64,000 nucleotides of DNA from Luteimonas sp. FCS-9 (GTDB taxonomy: Bacteria > Pseudomonadota > Gammaproteobacteria > Xanthomonadales > Xanthomonadaceae): NCBI RefSeq assembly GCF_001014645.1, contig NZ_LASZ01000002.1, forward strand, positions 186,001 to 250,000. Reading direction: 5' to 3'. Every line of letters begins with the position of its first letter. The stretch's first letter is position 1. Position numbers and translations under genes: made by a program. Shown here piece by piece: positions 56,674 to 64,000 of the stretch. Below the pieces are notes generated by a model. It was given only the letters and a program-made list of their open reading frames with translations, was not told where the DNA came from and searched no databases.

Positions 56674-57621
56674 ATGCCTGCACTGATCTGCGGTTCCCTG
56701 GCCTACGACACCATCATGGTGTTTCCGGACCAGTTCAAGAACCACATCCTCCCGGACAAGGTGCACATCCTGAACGTCTCGTTCCTGGTCCCGCGGATGC
56801 GCCGCGAGTTCGGCGGCTGCGCCGGCAACATCGCCTACAACCTCAAGCTGCTGGGGGGCGACCCGATCCCGATGGGCACCGTGGGCCAGGACTTCGGCCC
56901 CTACCGCGAGTGGTTCACCGAGCTGGGCATCAATCTCGACCACGTGCGCGAGATCCCGGAGCTGTTCACGCCGCAGGCGTTCATCACCACCGACCACGAC
57001 AACAACCAGATCACCGCCTTCCACCCCGGCGCGATGATGCGCAGCCACGAGAACCACGTGAAGGACGTGCCCGGCATCACGATCGGCCTGGTCGGTCCCG
57101 ACGGCCGCGAGGGCATGCTGCAGAACGCGCGCGAGTTCTCGGAGGCCGGCACCCCGTTCGTGTTCGACCCGGGCCAGGCGATGCCGCTGTTCAACGGCGA
57201 CGAGCTGCGCCAATTCATCGAGCTGGCCGACTACGTGATCGTCAACGACTACGAGTCCAACCTGCTGCAGGAACGCACCGGCTGGGACGAGACCGTCATC
57301 GCCGGCAAGGTGCGCGCCTACATCTGCACGCGCGGCCCCAAGGGCGTGGTGATCCATGCCGAGGGCCAGACCCACGACGTGCCGCCCGCGCACGAGCGCC
57401 GCGTGACCGACCCGACCGGCTGCGGCGACGCCTTCCGCGCCGGTCTGCTGTTCGGCATCGAGAAGGGTTACGACTGGCTGACCATCGGCCGCATCGGCAA
57501 CCTGATGGGCGCGCTGAAGGTCGAGCACCCCGGCACCCAGAACCAGCGCTTCGACTACGAGGAGTTCTCGCTGCAGTTCCGGCAGCAGTTCGGGTATTCG
57601 TTGGAAAGCAAGCACGCCTGA
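56674..57621 (+). CDS. PfkB/ribokinase-family carbohydrate or nucleoside kinase
   Basis: 315 residues. N-terminal ALICGSLAYDTIMVFPDQF, FGGCAGNIAYNLKLLGG and the C-terminal PfkB motif DPTGCGDAFRAGLLFG with the catalytic Asp. The N-terminus resembles bacterial adenosine kinase-type PfkB members, so adenosine or another ribose compound is a reasonable guess. ATG 56674; a TTG at 56665 is possible. Single gene, divergent from mreB. Confidence 0.88.
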   Translation: MPALICGSLAYDTIMVFPDQFKNHILPDKVHILNVSFLVPRMRREFGGCAGNIAYNLKLLGGDPIPMGTVGQDFGPYREWFTELGINLDHVREIPELFTPQAFITTDHDNNQITAFHPGAMMRSHENHVKDVPGITIGLVGPDGREGMLQNAREFSEAGTPFVFDPGQAMPLFNGDELRQFIELADYVIVNDYESNLLQERTGWDETVIAGKVRAYICTRGPKGVVIHAEGQTHDVPPAHERRVTDPTGCGDAFRAGLLFGIEKGYDWLTIGRIGNLMGALKVEHPGTQNQRFDYEEFSLQFRQQFGYSLESKHA

Positions 57622-57729
57622 GGGCGGGCACGAAGCGCGGACAGTCGGCCGCGCCCGCGGCACACCCCGTGACGCGGGCGGGCGGGCGGGTGCCCGCGCG
57701 ACGACCGAACACCGCCCGCATCGCGTCGC

Positions 57730-58293
57730 CTAGTCGCGCGACGGCCCGCCGTGCCGCGCGATCCACGCCAGGTAGGCGTCCAACCAGCCCTGCATGAAGT
57801 CGCGGCTGGCCTTGCCGAAGCCGCCGTCGTCGTCGAAGACGCCGTCTTTGACGTGCAGGAAGACCTCGGGCTGGCCCAGGGTCGGCATGTCGAGGTAGGC
57901 GAGGATGTTGCGCAGATGCTGCTGGGCGAGCGCCGAGCCGATGCTGCCGATCGAGGCCCCGAGGACACCGGCCGGCTTGCCCGCCCACACGCTCTGACCA
58001 TAGGGCCGCGAGCCGTGGTCGATCGCATTCTTCAGCACGCCGGGCACCGAGCGGTTGTACTCGGGCGTGACGAACAGCACTGCGTCACTGTCCCGCACCG
58101 TATCGCGCAGGCGCACCACCTGCGCCGTGGGGGCGTCGTCGTCGTCCTGGTTGTAGAGCGGCAGGTCACCAATTTCCACGTGCACGAACGTCGCGCGGTC
58201 GGCCGCGAGGCGCTCCAGGGCGTGGGCCAGGCGGCGGTTGATCGAGGCCTTGCGCAGGCTACCGACGAGAACGGCGATCCGAGGGGCGGACAT
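57730..58293 (-). CDS. NADPH-dependent FMN reductase-family protein
   Basis: 187 residues, flavodoxin fold. FMN phosphate loop VGSLRKASINRRLA, TPEYNRSVPGVLKNAIDHGSRP and GKPAGVLGASIGSIGSALAQQHLR are typical of the chromate/azo-reductase (ChrR/YieF) group. It reduces quinones or xenobiotics using NAD(P)H. AAGGAG precedes ATG 58293. Convergent with the PfkB gene. Confidence 0.92.
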   Translation of the reverse strand: MSAPRIAVLVGSLRKASINRRLAHALERLAADRATFVHVEIGDLPLYNQDDDDAPTAQVVRLRDTVRDSDAVLFVTPEYNRSVPGVLKNAIDHGSRPYGQSVWAGKPAGVLGASIGSIGSALAQQHLRNILAYLDMPTLGQPEVFLHVKDGVFDDDGGFGKASRDFMQGWLDAYLAWIARHGGPSRD

Positions 58294-58447
58294 GGGGTCT
58301 CCTTGAGGTGAGTGAACCGGCGGCGGTCGACGGCATCCACCATGGGCCAAGGACACGCGAGCGCGGATGAAATCCCGTGACCGGCGCAGCGCATGCCGGC
58401 TCACGGGCAGCCCGGCGCCGGGCGCCGCCCCGACCCGCACTTCCCCG

Positions 58448-58596
58448 CGATCCGGCGCCCGCTTGAACGCGCGGATGCCCCGCCGTCTCCCGACCACCTC
58501 CGCTCTGCCCGGCGACCTGACCCGCGGCCCGATCGCATCCACGCTGCTGGTCCTCGCCCGGCCGAAGGCCCGGTGCTCGAATGATGGGCGCGCCGG
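58448..58596 (+). pseudogene. Truncated duplicate of the MATE transporter 5' end
   Basis: 58448-58566 aligns with 60654-60772, covering the leader and the first codons of the intact MATE gene (both contain GACCTGACCCGCGGCCC, and the ATGs correspond at 58475 and 60682). 58567-58596 then aligns with 61051-61081 inside the gene (GGCCCGGTGCTCGAATG). So a copy lost about 280 bp internally, plus one base, and is dead. The rest of the 442-bp interval 58294-58735 holds nothing else I can identify. Confidence 0.8.
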
Positions 58597-58735
58597 ATTG
58601 GCAGACGTATCAACCGTCCTTGGAAGGCGCGCCTGACGAAGACTCCGGTCTTGCGTCTCGCACCACACGGCGAACGGGCGAACCGACGGCTCCAGGTACG
58701 CGCCCGGGTCGTTCCGCCTCGGGCGGCTCGGACCG

Positions 58736-59185
58736 TCAATCCCGCGGCGCCATCCCTCCCGCAGGCGCTTCCGGATTCTCGACGCCCTCCTGGAGGGCGA
58801 TCGACACCTTGCGACCATTCACCTCGACTACATGGGCAGGGATGTCGATCGACCGCGCCTGCAAGTAACGGACATCCAGCACGCCTGGCGCGCGCCAATG
58901 CAGGTCGGCTCCGTACGCACTGGGGCTGCGGGTCGCGCCATACAGTTGCGCAGCGTAGGCCGCTTGGCTCGGAGTTTCCCCCTTCGGCACGACATGGACC
59001 CGGTAGACGAACGACGCGCTCGCACCGGGGTTGCCTTCCGTCAGCACCGCATCGATCGCGCCGTCGGGCGAGGTCAGTCTGGAGACCTCCACTTCAGCGC
59101 CGCCCGATACCGGTGCGCAAGCTACCAGGGCGGCCAGCAGCGCAATCACGTGGGTCGCACGCACCATCGATCGTCTGAGGTCCAT
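58736..59185 (-). CDS. Exported protein, putative immunity partner of the type-44 toxin
   Basis: 149 residues (143 if Met7 is the start). Hydrophobic N-terminus with a lipobox-like ALVAC (Cys23 in the longer form), then a small beta-rich domain with LTSPDGAIDAVLTE, FVYRVHVVPKGE and VEVNGRKVSIALQEG. It follows the toxin gene by 32 bp on the same strand, the usual toxin-immunity order. Export suggests that it guards the periplasm. No family recognised; immunity is inferred from position only. Confidence 0.65.
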   Translation of the reverse strand: MDLRRSMVRATHVIALLAALVACAPVSGGAEVEVSRLTSPDGAIDAVLTEGNPGASASFVYRVHVVPKGETPSQAAYAAQLYGATRSPSAYGADLHWRAPGVLDVRYLQARSIDIPAHVVEVNGRKVSIALQEGVENPEAPAGGMAPRD

Positions 59186-59217
59186 ATGCCCTGCATGTCA
59201 TATCGGCGCAGTCGAGG

Positions 59218-60417
59218 TCAATCGGGCCAAACCCGATGCAGGCCCGCATTGTAGTAGTCGTAGCCATCCTTGATCTGCTGCTGATCGGCGGGGTCGTCGC
59301 CATACGAGCCGCCAAGGTCGTAGGGATTGCCCCACTCGTCCCTCGACGTGTCCGCCTGTGTCTGCGCGTAGCCAGCGGCACGCAGCGCCACGTCCTCAGG
59401 AATGCCCATCGCGGCCGCCACTACGCCATAGTGGAAGTTGCCGAAGTTCTCGTACTGCGCGCCCTGCTGCTTGTAGTCCCACTCAGCGCGGCCTTTGACC
59501 TGCTCGTAGAACCAGGGGAGATCCTGCGGGAACCCATGCGTCTGGGCCTCGGCGATGTTGTCGTCGATCGACATCGCCGGGGGCGCTTCGGGCGTGTTGA
59601 CCAGACCGGCCGCCGCGGCTTCTTCGCGGGACATCACCTGCCCCATCGCCTGGGCCACGTCGTCGACGAAGGAGGCCGCCCCCAGCAGCCCTGCGTTGTC
59701 GCCCTGCATCGTCGCGAGCTGAGGCATCGCGGCTTCGAAGATCGCAGTGCGCGTCGCCAAGTCTGTCCCTTCCGCTGCGCCCAAGATGCCCGTGAGCGTG
59801 GCTGGATCGTAGCTCGTGGTTCCCGCGGTCATGCCGGAGAAGTCAGCGATGTACCGACGTCCCATCGCAACGGACATGACGTCCTGCAACTGGTCGGGGC
59901 TGAGCGATCCTACCGCCTGCTCGAATGCGGCCGGATCGCCTTCCAGGCTAGCGAGAATATTGCCGATCGCAGCGGTCTCGGCGTTGCCCCATGTCCCTTG
60001 CGTCGCGCTGTACTCGCTGTTGATGCTGCTCCGGGTCGCTTCGATTAAACCGGTCTTGGCCTCGATGCTCCCGTGGGTCGCGACGGCATCGGCAAGTGCG
60101 ACGCGCCCGCTCGAGCTGCCGTCGAAGGCCTGGACGAAACGCGTCATCTGCGTGGCGTCCATGCCTTCGGCCAACGCGTTGAACAGGTCAGCGCGCTCGT
60201 TTGCGCTCAACGAGCCGTTCAGCCCATCGATTTCCTGCGTCCAGTTCTTGATGTCGTCGTCGCTGAGCCGGCTGATGAACTCGTTGCGCTCCCGCGGCGT
60301 CAGATCGACGACCGCAGCGGTGATGTCGTCGAGATCGCCTTTCGTGACATCCCAATCAAAGATGCCTTGCTCCAGACGGTCCTTGGCAATGTTGACTGCA
60401 GAATCGACATTCGTCAT
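59218..60417 (-). CDS. Polymorphic toxin, type-44 domain at C-terminus
   Basis: 399 residues, no signal peptide. Residues 1-270 are helical with recurring LTPRERNEFISRL / LSANERADLFNAL / LSPDQLQDVMSV units, probably a delivery or structural part. The C-terminal 115 residues (about 285-399) resemble the bacterial toxin-44 domain: FYEQVKGRAEWDYKQQ, YENFGNFHYGVVAAAMG, ALRAAGYAQ and KDGYDYYNAGL. The activity of this domain is uncertain; an exported partner downstream suggests an envelope target. GGAG lies eight bases before ATG 60417. The DNA is visibly less GC-rich than its neighbours. Confidence 0.78.
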   Translation of the reverse strand: MTNVDSAVNIAKDRLEQGIFDWDVTKGDLDDITAAVVDLTPRERNEFISRLSDDDIKNWTQEIDGLNGSLSANERADLFNALAEGMDATQMTRFVQAFDGSSSGRVALADAVATHGSIEAKTGLIEATRSSINSEYSATQGTWGNAETAAIGNILASLEGDPAAFEQAVGSLSPDQLQDVMSVAMGRRYIADFSGMTAGTTSYDPATLTGILGAAEGTDLATRTAIFEAAMPQLATMQGDNAGLLGAASFVDDVAQAMGQVMSREEAAAAGLVNTPEAPPAMSIDDNIAEAQTHGFPQDLPWFYEQVKGRAEWDYKQQGAQYENFGNFHYGVVAAAMGIPEDVALRAAGYAQTQADTSRDEWGNPYDLGGSYGDDPADQQQIKDGYDYYNAGLHRVWPD

Positions 60418-60681
60418 CCGAGTCACTCCAGGGCGAGGGTTGGGAAATCTTATGGAGGCGGATCGGCTTGCACATGCTGGGGAACACCCTAGAGCCCGCC
60501 ATAGCGCGACGATCGCCGCATTCATTCCCAAGTACGGGCGAACTGTTCGGTGATGGCCCGCAAACCTGACCGGGCTGTCGGCCTGGATTGATCGATGTCG
60601 GGCAGACTTCCCGCCAATGGACGTTGCTTTCTCAGCCTGTTCATCACCGAATCACGATCCGATACACGCTTGAATACGCGG

Positions 60682-62166
60682 ATGCCCCGCGCCACCGCCT
60701 CTCCCACCCCGCCCCGCGACCTGACCCGCGGCCCCATTTCCGCCACGCTGTTCGCCTTTGCCCTGCCGATCCTCGGCGGCAACGCACTGCAGTCGCTCAA
60801 TGGCTCGGTCAACGCGATCTGGATCGGCCGGTTCCTCGGCGAGGACGCGATCGCGGCGATCGCCAACGCCAACAACATCCTGTTCTTCCTGCTCGGCGCG
60901 GTGTTCGGGGTCGGCATGGCGGCGACGATCCTCGTGGCGCAGGCGGTCGGCCGGGACGATCTGCCGGCGGCCAAGCGCGCGATCGGGACCAGCGCGACGT
61001 TCTTCCTGAGCGCCTCGGTGCTCGTCGCCATCGCCGGCCTGCCGCTCTCGGGCCCGGTGCTCGAATGGATGGGCACGCCGGCCTCGGCGCTGCCGCACGC
61101 CGAGGCGTACCTGCGGATCATCTTCCTGGCGGTGCCGTTCCTGTATGCGCTCGCGTTCCTGTCGGCGATCCTGCGCGGCGCCGGCGATTCGCGCACGCCG
61201 TTCCTGTTCCTGCTGCTGGTCGTCGCACTGGACATCGTGCTGGTGCCGCTGCTGCTGTTCGGGGTCGGCCCGCTGCCGGAGATGGGCATGGCCGGCGCGG
61301 CGGCCGCGAACCTGATCGCCAACGCGCTGGGGCTGGCCGCGATGCTGGCCTGGCTGCGGCATCGTCGTCACCGGCTGTGGATCGGCCGCCACGAGCGTGC
61401 GCTGTACCGGCCCGACTGGACCATCGTCCGCGCGCTGCTCGCCAAGGGCCTGCCGATGGGCCTGCAGATGGTGATGCTGTCGGCGGCGATGATCGCGATG
61501 ATCGCGATGGTCAACGCGCACGGCATCGAGACCACCGCCGCCTACGGCGCCGCGCTGCAGCTGTGGACCTACGTGCAGATGCCGGCGATGGCGATCGGCG
61601 CAGCCTGTTCGACGATGGCCGCCCAGAACGTCGGCGCCGGCCACTGGGACCGCGTGGGCCAGGTGGCGAAGACCGGCGTGGGGATCAACTTCCTGATGAC
61701 CGGCGTGCTGATCGCGGTGCTGATCGGCCTCGACCGCCATGCGCTGGCGCTGTTCCTGCCCGAGGGCAGCGCCGTGCTCGACACCGCGCGCCACCTCAAC
61801 CACATCGCGATCTGGTCGTTCCTGTTCTTCGGCGTGACGTTCGTGCTGTTCGGCGTGGTGCGCTCGACCGGCGCGGTGCTGCCGCCACTGCTGATCCTGG
61901 GCGCCACGCTGTGGGGCGTGCGCGTGCCGTTCGCGACCTGGCTGCAGCCCACGCTCGGTGCCGACGCGATCTGGTGGAGTTTTCCTGCCAGCGCGCTGGT
62001 CGCGATGGTGCTGGCGATCGGCTACTACCGCTGGGGCGGCTGGCGCGCAGCACGCATGCTTGCCGACGATGAGGTCGCGATCCCGGCCGAAGTGGCGGCC
62101 CCGCCGCCGGCACCGGTCGCCGGAGTACCGCCGTGCCGGCCGCACCTGGAGCCAGCGGGCCGATGA
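60682..62166 (+). CDS. MATE-family multidrug/toxin efflux transporter
   Basis: 494 residues with twelve membrane helices in two halves. Family segments include ALPILGGNALQSLNGSVNAIWIG, FLSAILRGAGDSRTPF, KGLPMGLQMVMLSAAMIAMI and ATMAAQNVGAGHWDRVGQVAK-type sequence. It exports cationic compounds with Na+ or H+. ATG 60682 (MPRATAS) is supported by the shared leader with the pseudogene copy at 58448. A Pro/Ala-rich tail of about 30 residues ends the protein. Confidence 0.92.
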   Translation: MPRATASPTPPRDLTRGPISATLFAFALPILGGNALQSLNGSVNAIWIGRFLGEDAIAAIANANNILFFLLGAVFGVGMAATILVAQAVGRDDLPAAKRAIGTSATFFLSASVLVAIAGLPLSGPVLEWMGTPASALPHAEAYLRIIFLAVPFLYALAFLSAILRGAGDSRTPFLFLLLVVALDIVLVPLLLFGVGPLPEMGMAGAAAANLIANALGLAAMLAWLRHRRHRLWIGRHERALYRPDWTIVRALLAKGLPMGLQMVMLSAAMIAMIAMVNAHGIETTAAYGAALQLWTYVQMPAMAIGAACSTMAAQNVGAGHWDRVGQVAKTGVGINFLMTGVLIAVLIGLDRHALALFLPEGSAVLDTARHLNHIAIWSFLFFGVTFVLFGVVRSTGAVLPPLLILGATLWGVRVPFATWLQPTLGADAIWWSFPASALVAMVLAIGYYRWGGWRAARMLADDEVAIPAEVAAPPPAPVAGVPPCRPHLEPAGR

Positions 62167-62258
62167 ACCCCGGATCACCCGCGACACCCGCCGCGTTGAC
62201 GCCGCGACGTCGCGGGGCCATGTAGGGAGGACCTCCCTGCGCCCGTTCCGGAGCCGCC

Positions 62259-62990
62259 ATGCGTCCCCTTCCCCTGTTGACCGCCGCCCTCGCCTGCGCG
62301 GTCCTCGCCACCCCCGTCACCGCGCAGCAGTTGCGCAACCCCGCCGATCCCCCGCCCGCGGCGATCTCGCGCCCCGCGCAACCCGCGCCCCCGCCGCAGC
62401 AGCTGCGTGCGCCCGCGGCCCCGCCGCCGAACGCGACGCTGCGCCGCGTGCAGCCCACCCCGCAGCTGTCGAACGACGTGACCCGGCCGGTCTCGCCGAC
62501 CCCGGCGCTGTCGACGCGCGAGCGCTGCCTGCAGACCGCCCAGGGCGCGGTCCAGCCCGCATCCGACCAGCGCGTGTCCACCGCGCAGCGGCGCCTGGCG
62601 GCGACGCAGACCCGGCGCGCGGCGATCGGTGCCGACGCCGGCGACCCGGCCGACCGCTCCGGGCTGCGCGCGCAACAGGATGCCCAGCAGCGGACCATCT
62701 CACGCGAACGCAACGCCGCGGCCCAGCGGCTGGCCGTCGCCCAGGCCAACTGCAACTGGGCGCGCGTCAGGGTGCGGGCGCGTCCCCGGGCGCGTCCGCA
62801 GCCGCGCGCGCCAGCCAGTCGGGCAGCGCGCGCCGGCGGATGCCCTGCGCCCGGGCCTGCTGCAGCCGGGCCAGCATGTAGGCGCGCCGCGCGGGGTCGT
62901 CGCCGGCGAACGACAGCGCGAGGTCGCGGTCCATCCAGCGCCGGAACACCACGAACAGCACGACGTGCAGCCCCAGGGCCAGCGCGCTGA
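62259..62990 (+). CDS. Exported Pro/Ala/Gln-rich protein, 3' end uncertain
   Basis: 243 residues as read. Signal peptide ending VTA-Q (residue 22-23), a Pro/Gln-rich part, and a Gln/Arg-rich helical part around STRERCLQTAQGAVQ to VAQANCNWARV with two Cys. Beyond about residue 170 the sequence is Arg/Ala/Pro noise and overlaps the antisense gene at 62767-63015 by 224 bp, so the true C-terminus may lie near 62765 if a stop was lost or misread. No family recognised. Confidence 0.55.
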   Translation: MRPLPLLTAALACAVLATPVTAQQLRNPADPPPAAISRPAQPAPPPQQLRAPAAPPPNATLRRVQPTPQLSNDVTRPVSPTPALSTRERCLQTAQGAVQPASDQRVSTAQRRLAATQTRRAAIGADAGDPADRSGLRAQQDAQQRTISRERNAAAQRLAVAQANCNWARVRVRARPRARPQPRAPASRAARAGGCPAPGPAAAGPACRRAARGRRRRTTARGRGPSSAGTPRTARRAAPGPAR

Positions 62991-63015
62991 CGACCACGAC
63001 GATCGCCACGTCCAT
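62767..63015 (-). CDS. Small single-span membrane protein
   Basis: 82 residues. Membrane helix at 3-25 (VAIVVVVSALALGLHVVLFVVF), then a charged helix WMDRDLALSFAGDDPARRAYMLARLQQARAQG with coiled-coil character. It ends 37 bp downstream of the lipoprotein gene stop and is probably in its operon. Function unknown. Confidence 0.7.
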   Translation of the reverse strand: MDVAIVVVVSALALGLHVVLFVVFRRWMDRDLALSFAGDDPARRAYMLARLQQARAQGIRRRALPDWLARAAADAPGDAPAP

Positions 63016-63052
63016 CAGCGCAGGCGCCCGGCCATCGGGCGCACTGGCGCGT

Positions 63053-63787
63053 TCACTCCCAGCCGGGCATCCGCGCCCGATCGAGTCCCGCGACCTCGAA
63101 CACGACGGTGCGGGTGCCGCCGGCCTCGACCGGGAAGACGATCGAGACCGTCTTCGCACCGTCGAGCAGCCGCCACAGCGCCTTTTCGTCGTCGATGAAC
63201 ATCGCGATCGCCTCGTCGGTCTGCGGCCGGTTCGCGGCCATGCGGCGCGGCGCGGCATCGTCGATGGCGACCTCGACGCGGCAGCTGGGATAGCAGTCGA
63301 AATCGCCGGCTTCCAGCACGAGGTAGCTGCTGCGCCCCCACGACGGGTGGTCGCGGAAGATCAGCCGCACGGGCTTGGCGCCGCGACCGTCGACGTCGAC
63401 CGGGTCGCGCGCGTAGATCGCCGCCGACACCTGCTGGCCGCCGTCGGCGGGCCGGGTGTCGTAGCTCCACAGCGCGGCCGTCCGGGCCTGCTCGCGCACC
63501 GCGTCGCCGCGGCGGCGGACCTCGTCGAACTTCGCGCGCACGCGGCCGGCCGCCTCGGTGTAGGGATGGCGCGACAGCAGCACGTCGGCCTGCGCCTTCG
63601 CCAGCGCCCAGTTCTCGGCGGCGACGGCCGCCTCGAAGTCGCGTTCGCCGGCGATCGCCTGCTGTTCGGCGGCGGCCGCCTGCGCCTGGGCCTGGGCGGC
63701 GGCCTGCGTCTCGCGATCCTGGCAGCCGGCGAGCGCCAGGGACGCGACGAACAGGGCGGCGGCGAGCGGGCGGGCGGCGGCAGGCAT
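63053..63787 (-). CDS. Hypothetical lipoprotein
   Basis: 244 residues. Lipobox ALAGC near residue 22, Ala/Gln/Glu helical segment (23-60), then a mostly beta domain with ALWSYDTRPADGGQQVSAAIY, LVLEAGDFDCYPSCRVEVAIDD (two Cys) and FIDDEKALWRLLDGAKTVSIVFP. ATG 63787 chosen for the lipoprotein signal. I recognise no named family, though the beta domain is conserved-looking. Confidence 0.78.
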   Translation of the reverse strand: MPAAARPLAAALFVASLALAGCQDRETQAAAQAQAQAAAAEQQAIAGERDFEAAVAAENWALAKAQADVLLSRHPYTEAAGRVRAKFDEVRRRGDAVREQARTAALWSYDTRPADGGQQVSAAIYARDPVDVDGRGAKPVRLIFRDHPSWGRSSYLVLEAGDFDCYPSCRVEVAIDDAAPRRMAANRPQTDEAIAMFIDDEKALWRLLDGAKTVSIVFPVEAGGTRTVVFEVAGLDRARMPGWE

Positions 63788-63924
63788 GGGGGCGTTCCTC
63801 GGAGATCTGGGCAGGGGCGCCGCCGATGCGACGCGCCGCACCAGCCTAGCAGGCCGCCGCGACGTCGCAACGGTCGCGCGCCCCGATGGACGGCCGACGT
63901 CGCCGCGGCCGGGCCCGAACGCAC

Positions 63925-63946
63925 GCGGCCGCCCGAAGGCGGCCGC
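63925..63946. terminator. GC hairpin with CGAA loop
   Basis: GCGGCCGCC-CGAA-GGCGGCCGC, 9-bp stem, just downstream of the partial gene at the right edge (minus strand). Same CGAA-loop form as at 6704-6723. Confidence 0.5.
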
Positions 63947-63967
63947 GCAGGGAACGGACGGACCGTA

Positions 63968-64000
63968 TCAGTTGGCCGGCGACACGGCCTCGTCGTCGGC
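63968..64000 (-). CDS. 3' end of a gene running off the window
   Basis: The minus strand reads ADDEAVSPAN and then TGA (63968-63970), followed by a GC hairpin 22 bp later. This fits the end of a protein with an acidic tail, but ten codons cannot identify it. Confidence 0.35.
   Translation of the reverse strand, partial: ADDEAVSPAN

Overview
The window is a GC-rich (about 70% by eye) chromosomal segment of a gammaproteobacterium, almost certainly of the family Lysobacteraceae/Xanthomonadaceae (Lysobacter/Luteimonas-like). This rests on the gene order dsbD-tlpA-aroQ-accB-accC, the block mreB-mreC-mreD-mrdA-rodA-mltB-rlpA-dacC followed by DUF493-lipB-lipA, GTAG-headed repeats, and four-helix-bundle protein genes flanked by GGGATTCGGGATT words. 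Genus and species cannot be fixed from the sequence alone. I saw no tRNA, rRNA, CRISPR array, prophage or complete insertion sequence.

Layout. 1-5.8 kb: periplasmic thiol transfer (dsbD with two alpha domains, and a TlpA-like thioredoxin), then aroQ and the biotin carboxyl carrier/biotin carboxylase pair accB/accC, split by a small four-helix-bundle gene between inverted word repeats. 5.8-19.9 kb: mostly small housekeeping, exported or hypothetical genes (HAD phosphatase, EF-hand protein, PQQ-type sugar dehydrogenase, lytic transglycosylase, apt, cupin, a SRAP-family protein with no catalytic residues, rnk, mpg, thioredoxin, host-attachment protein, diguanylate cyclase, OmpR-type regulator). 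20-27 kb: histone-H1-like protein, DegQ-type protease, a YqjD/YqjE-like cluster, AI-2E family permease, HAD phosphatase and M17 aminopeptidase. 27-36.5 kb: a DesK/DesR-type two-component system with an ABC-2 exporter, divergent from a MacA/MacB-like operon. 36-45.9 kb: MobA-like transferase, alpha/beta hydrolase, RarD and EamA permeases, tail-specific protease prc, and the lipoate operon DUF493-BLUF-lipB-lipA. 46.8-56.4 kb: the cell-shape/peptidoglycan cluster. 56.7-64 kb: PfkB kinase, FMN reductase, a polymorphic-toxin (type 44) plus exported putative immunity pair lying between a wrecked 5' fragment of a MATE gene and the intact MATE gene, then small exported proteins.

How the genes work together. 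The window is dominated by envelope functions. RodA/PBP2/MreBCD drive elongation; MltB, RlpA, DacC and the SLT protein trim peptidoglycan; Prc and DegQ handle periplasmic proteolysis; DsbD/TlpA supply reducing power outside the membrane; two ABC systems export unknown substrates. AccBC and LipAB place biotin- and lipoate-dependent metabolism nearby.

The least explained signals are (i) a dispersed structured element of about 340 bp, present near 8.2-8.5 kb and inverted at 46.0-46.4 kb, with shorter diverged relatives at 46.4-46.65 kb whose hairpins show compensatory base changes; (ii) the toxin/immunity cassette between duplicated MATE sequences; (iii) a BLUF photoreceptor gene translationally overlapped with lipB; (iv) the four-helix-bundle element inside the acc operon; and (v) a SRAP-family protein that has lost all four known active-site residues.
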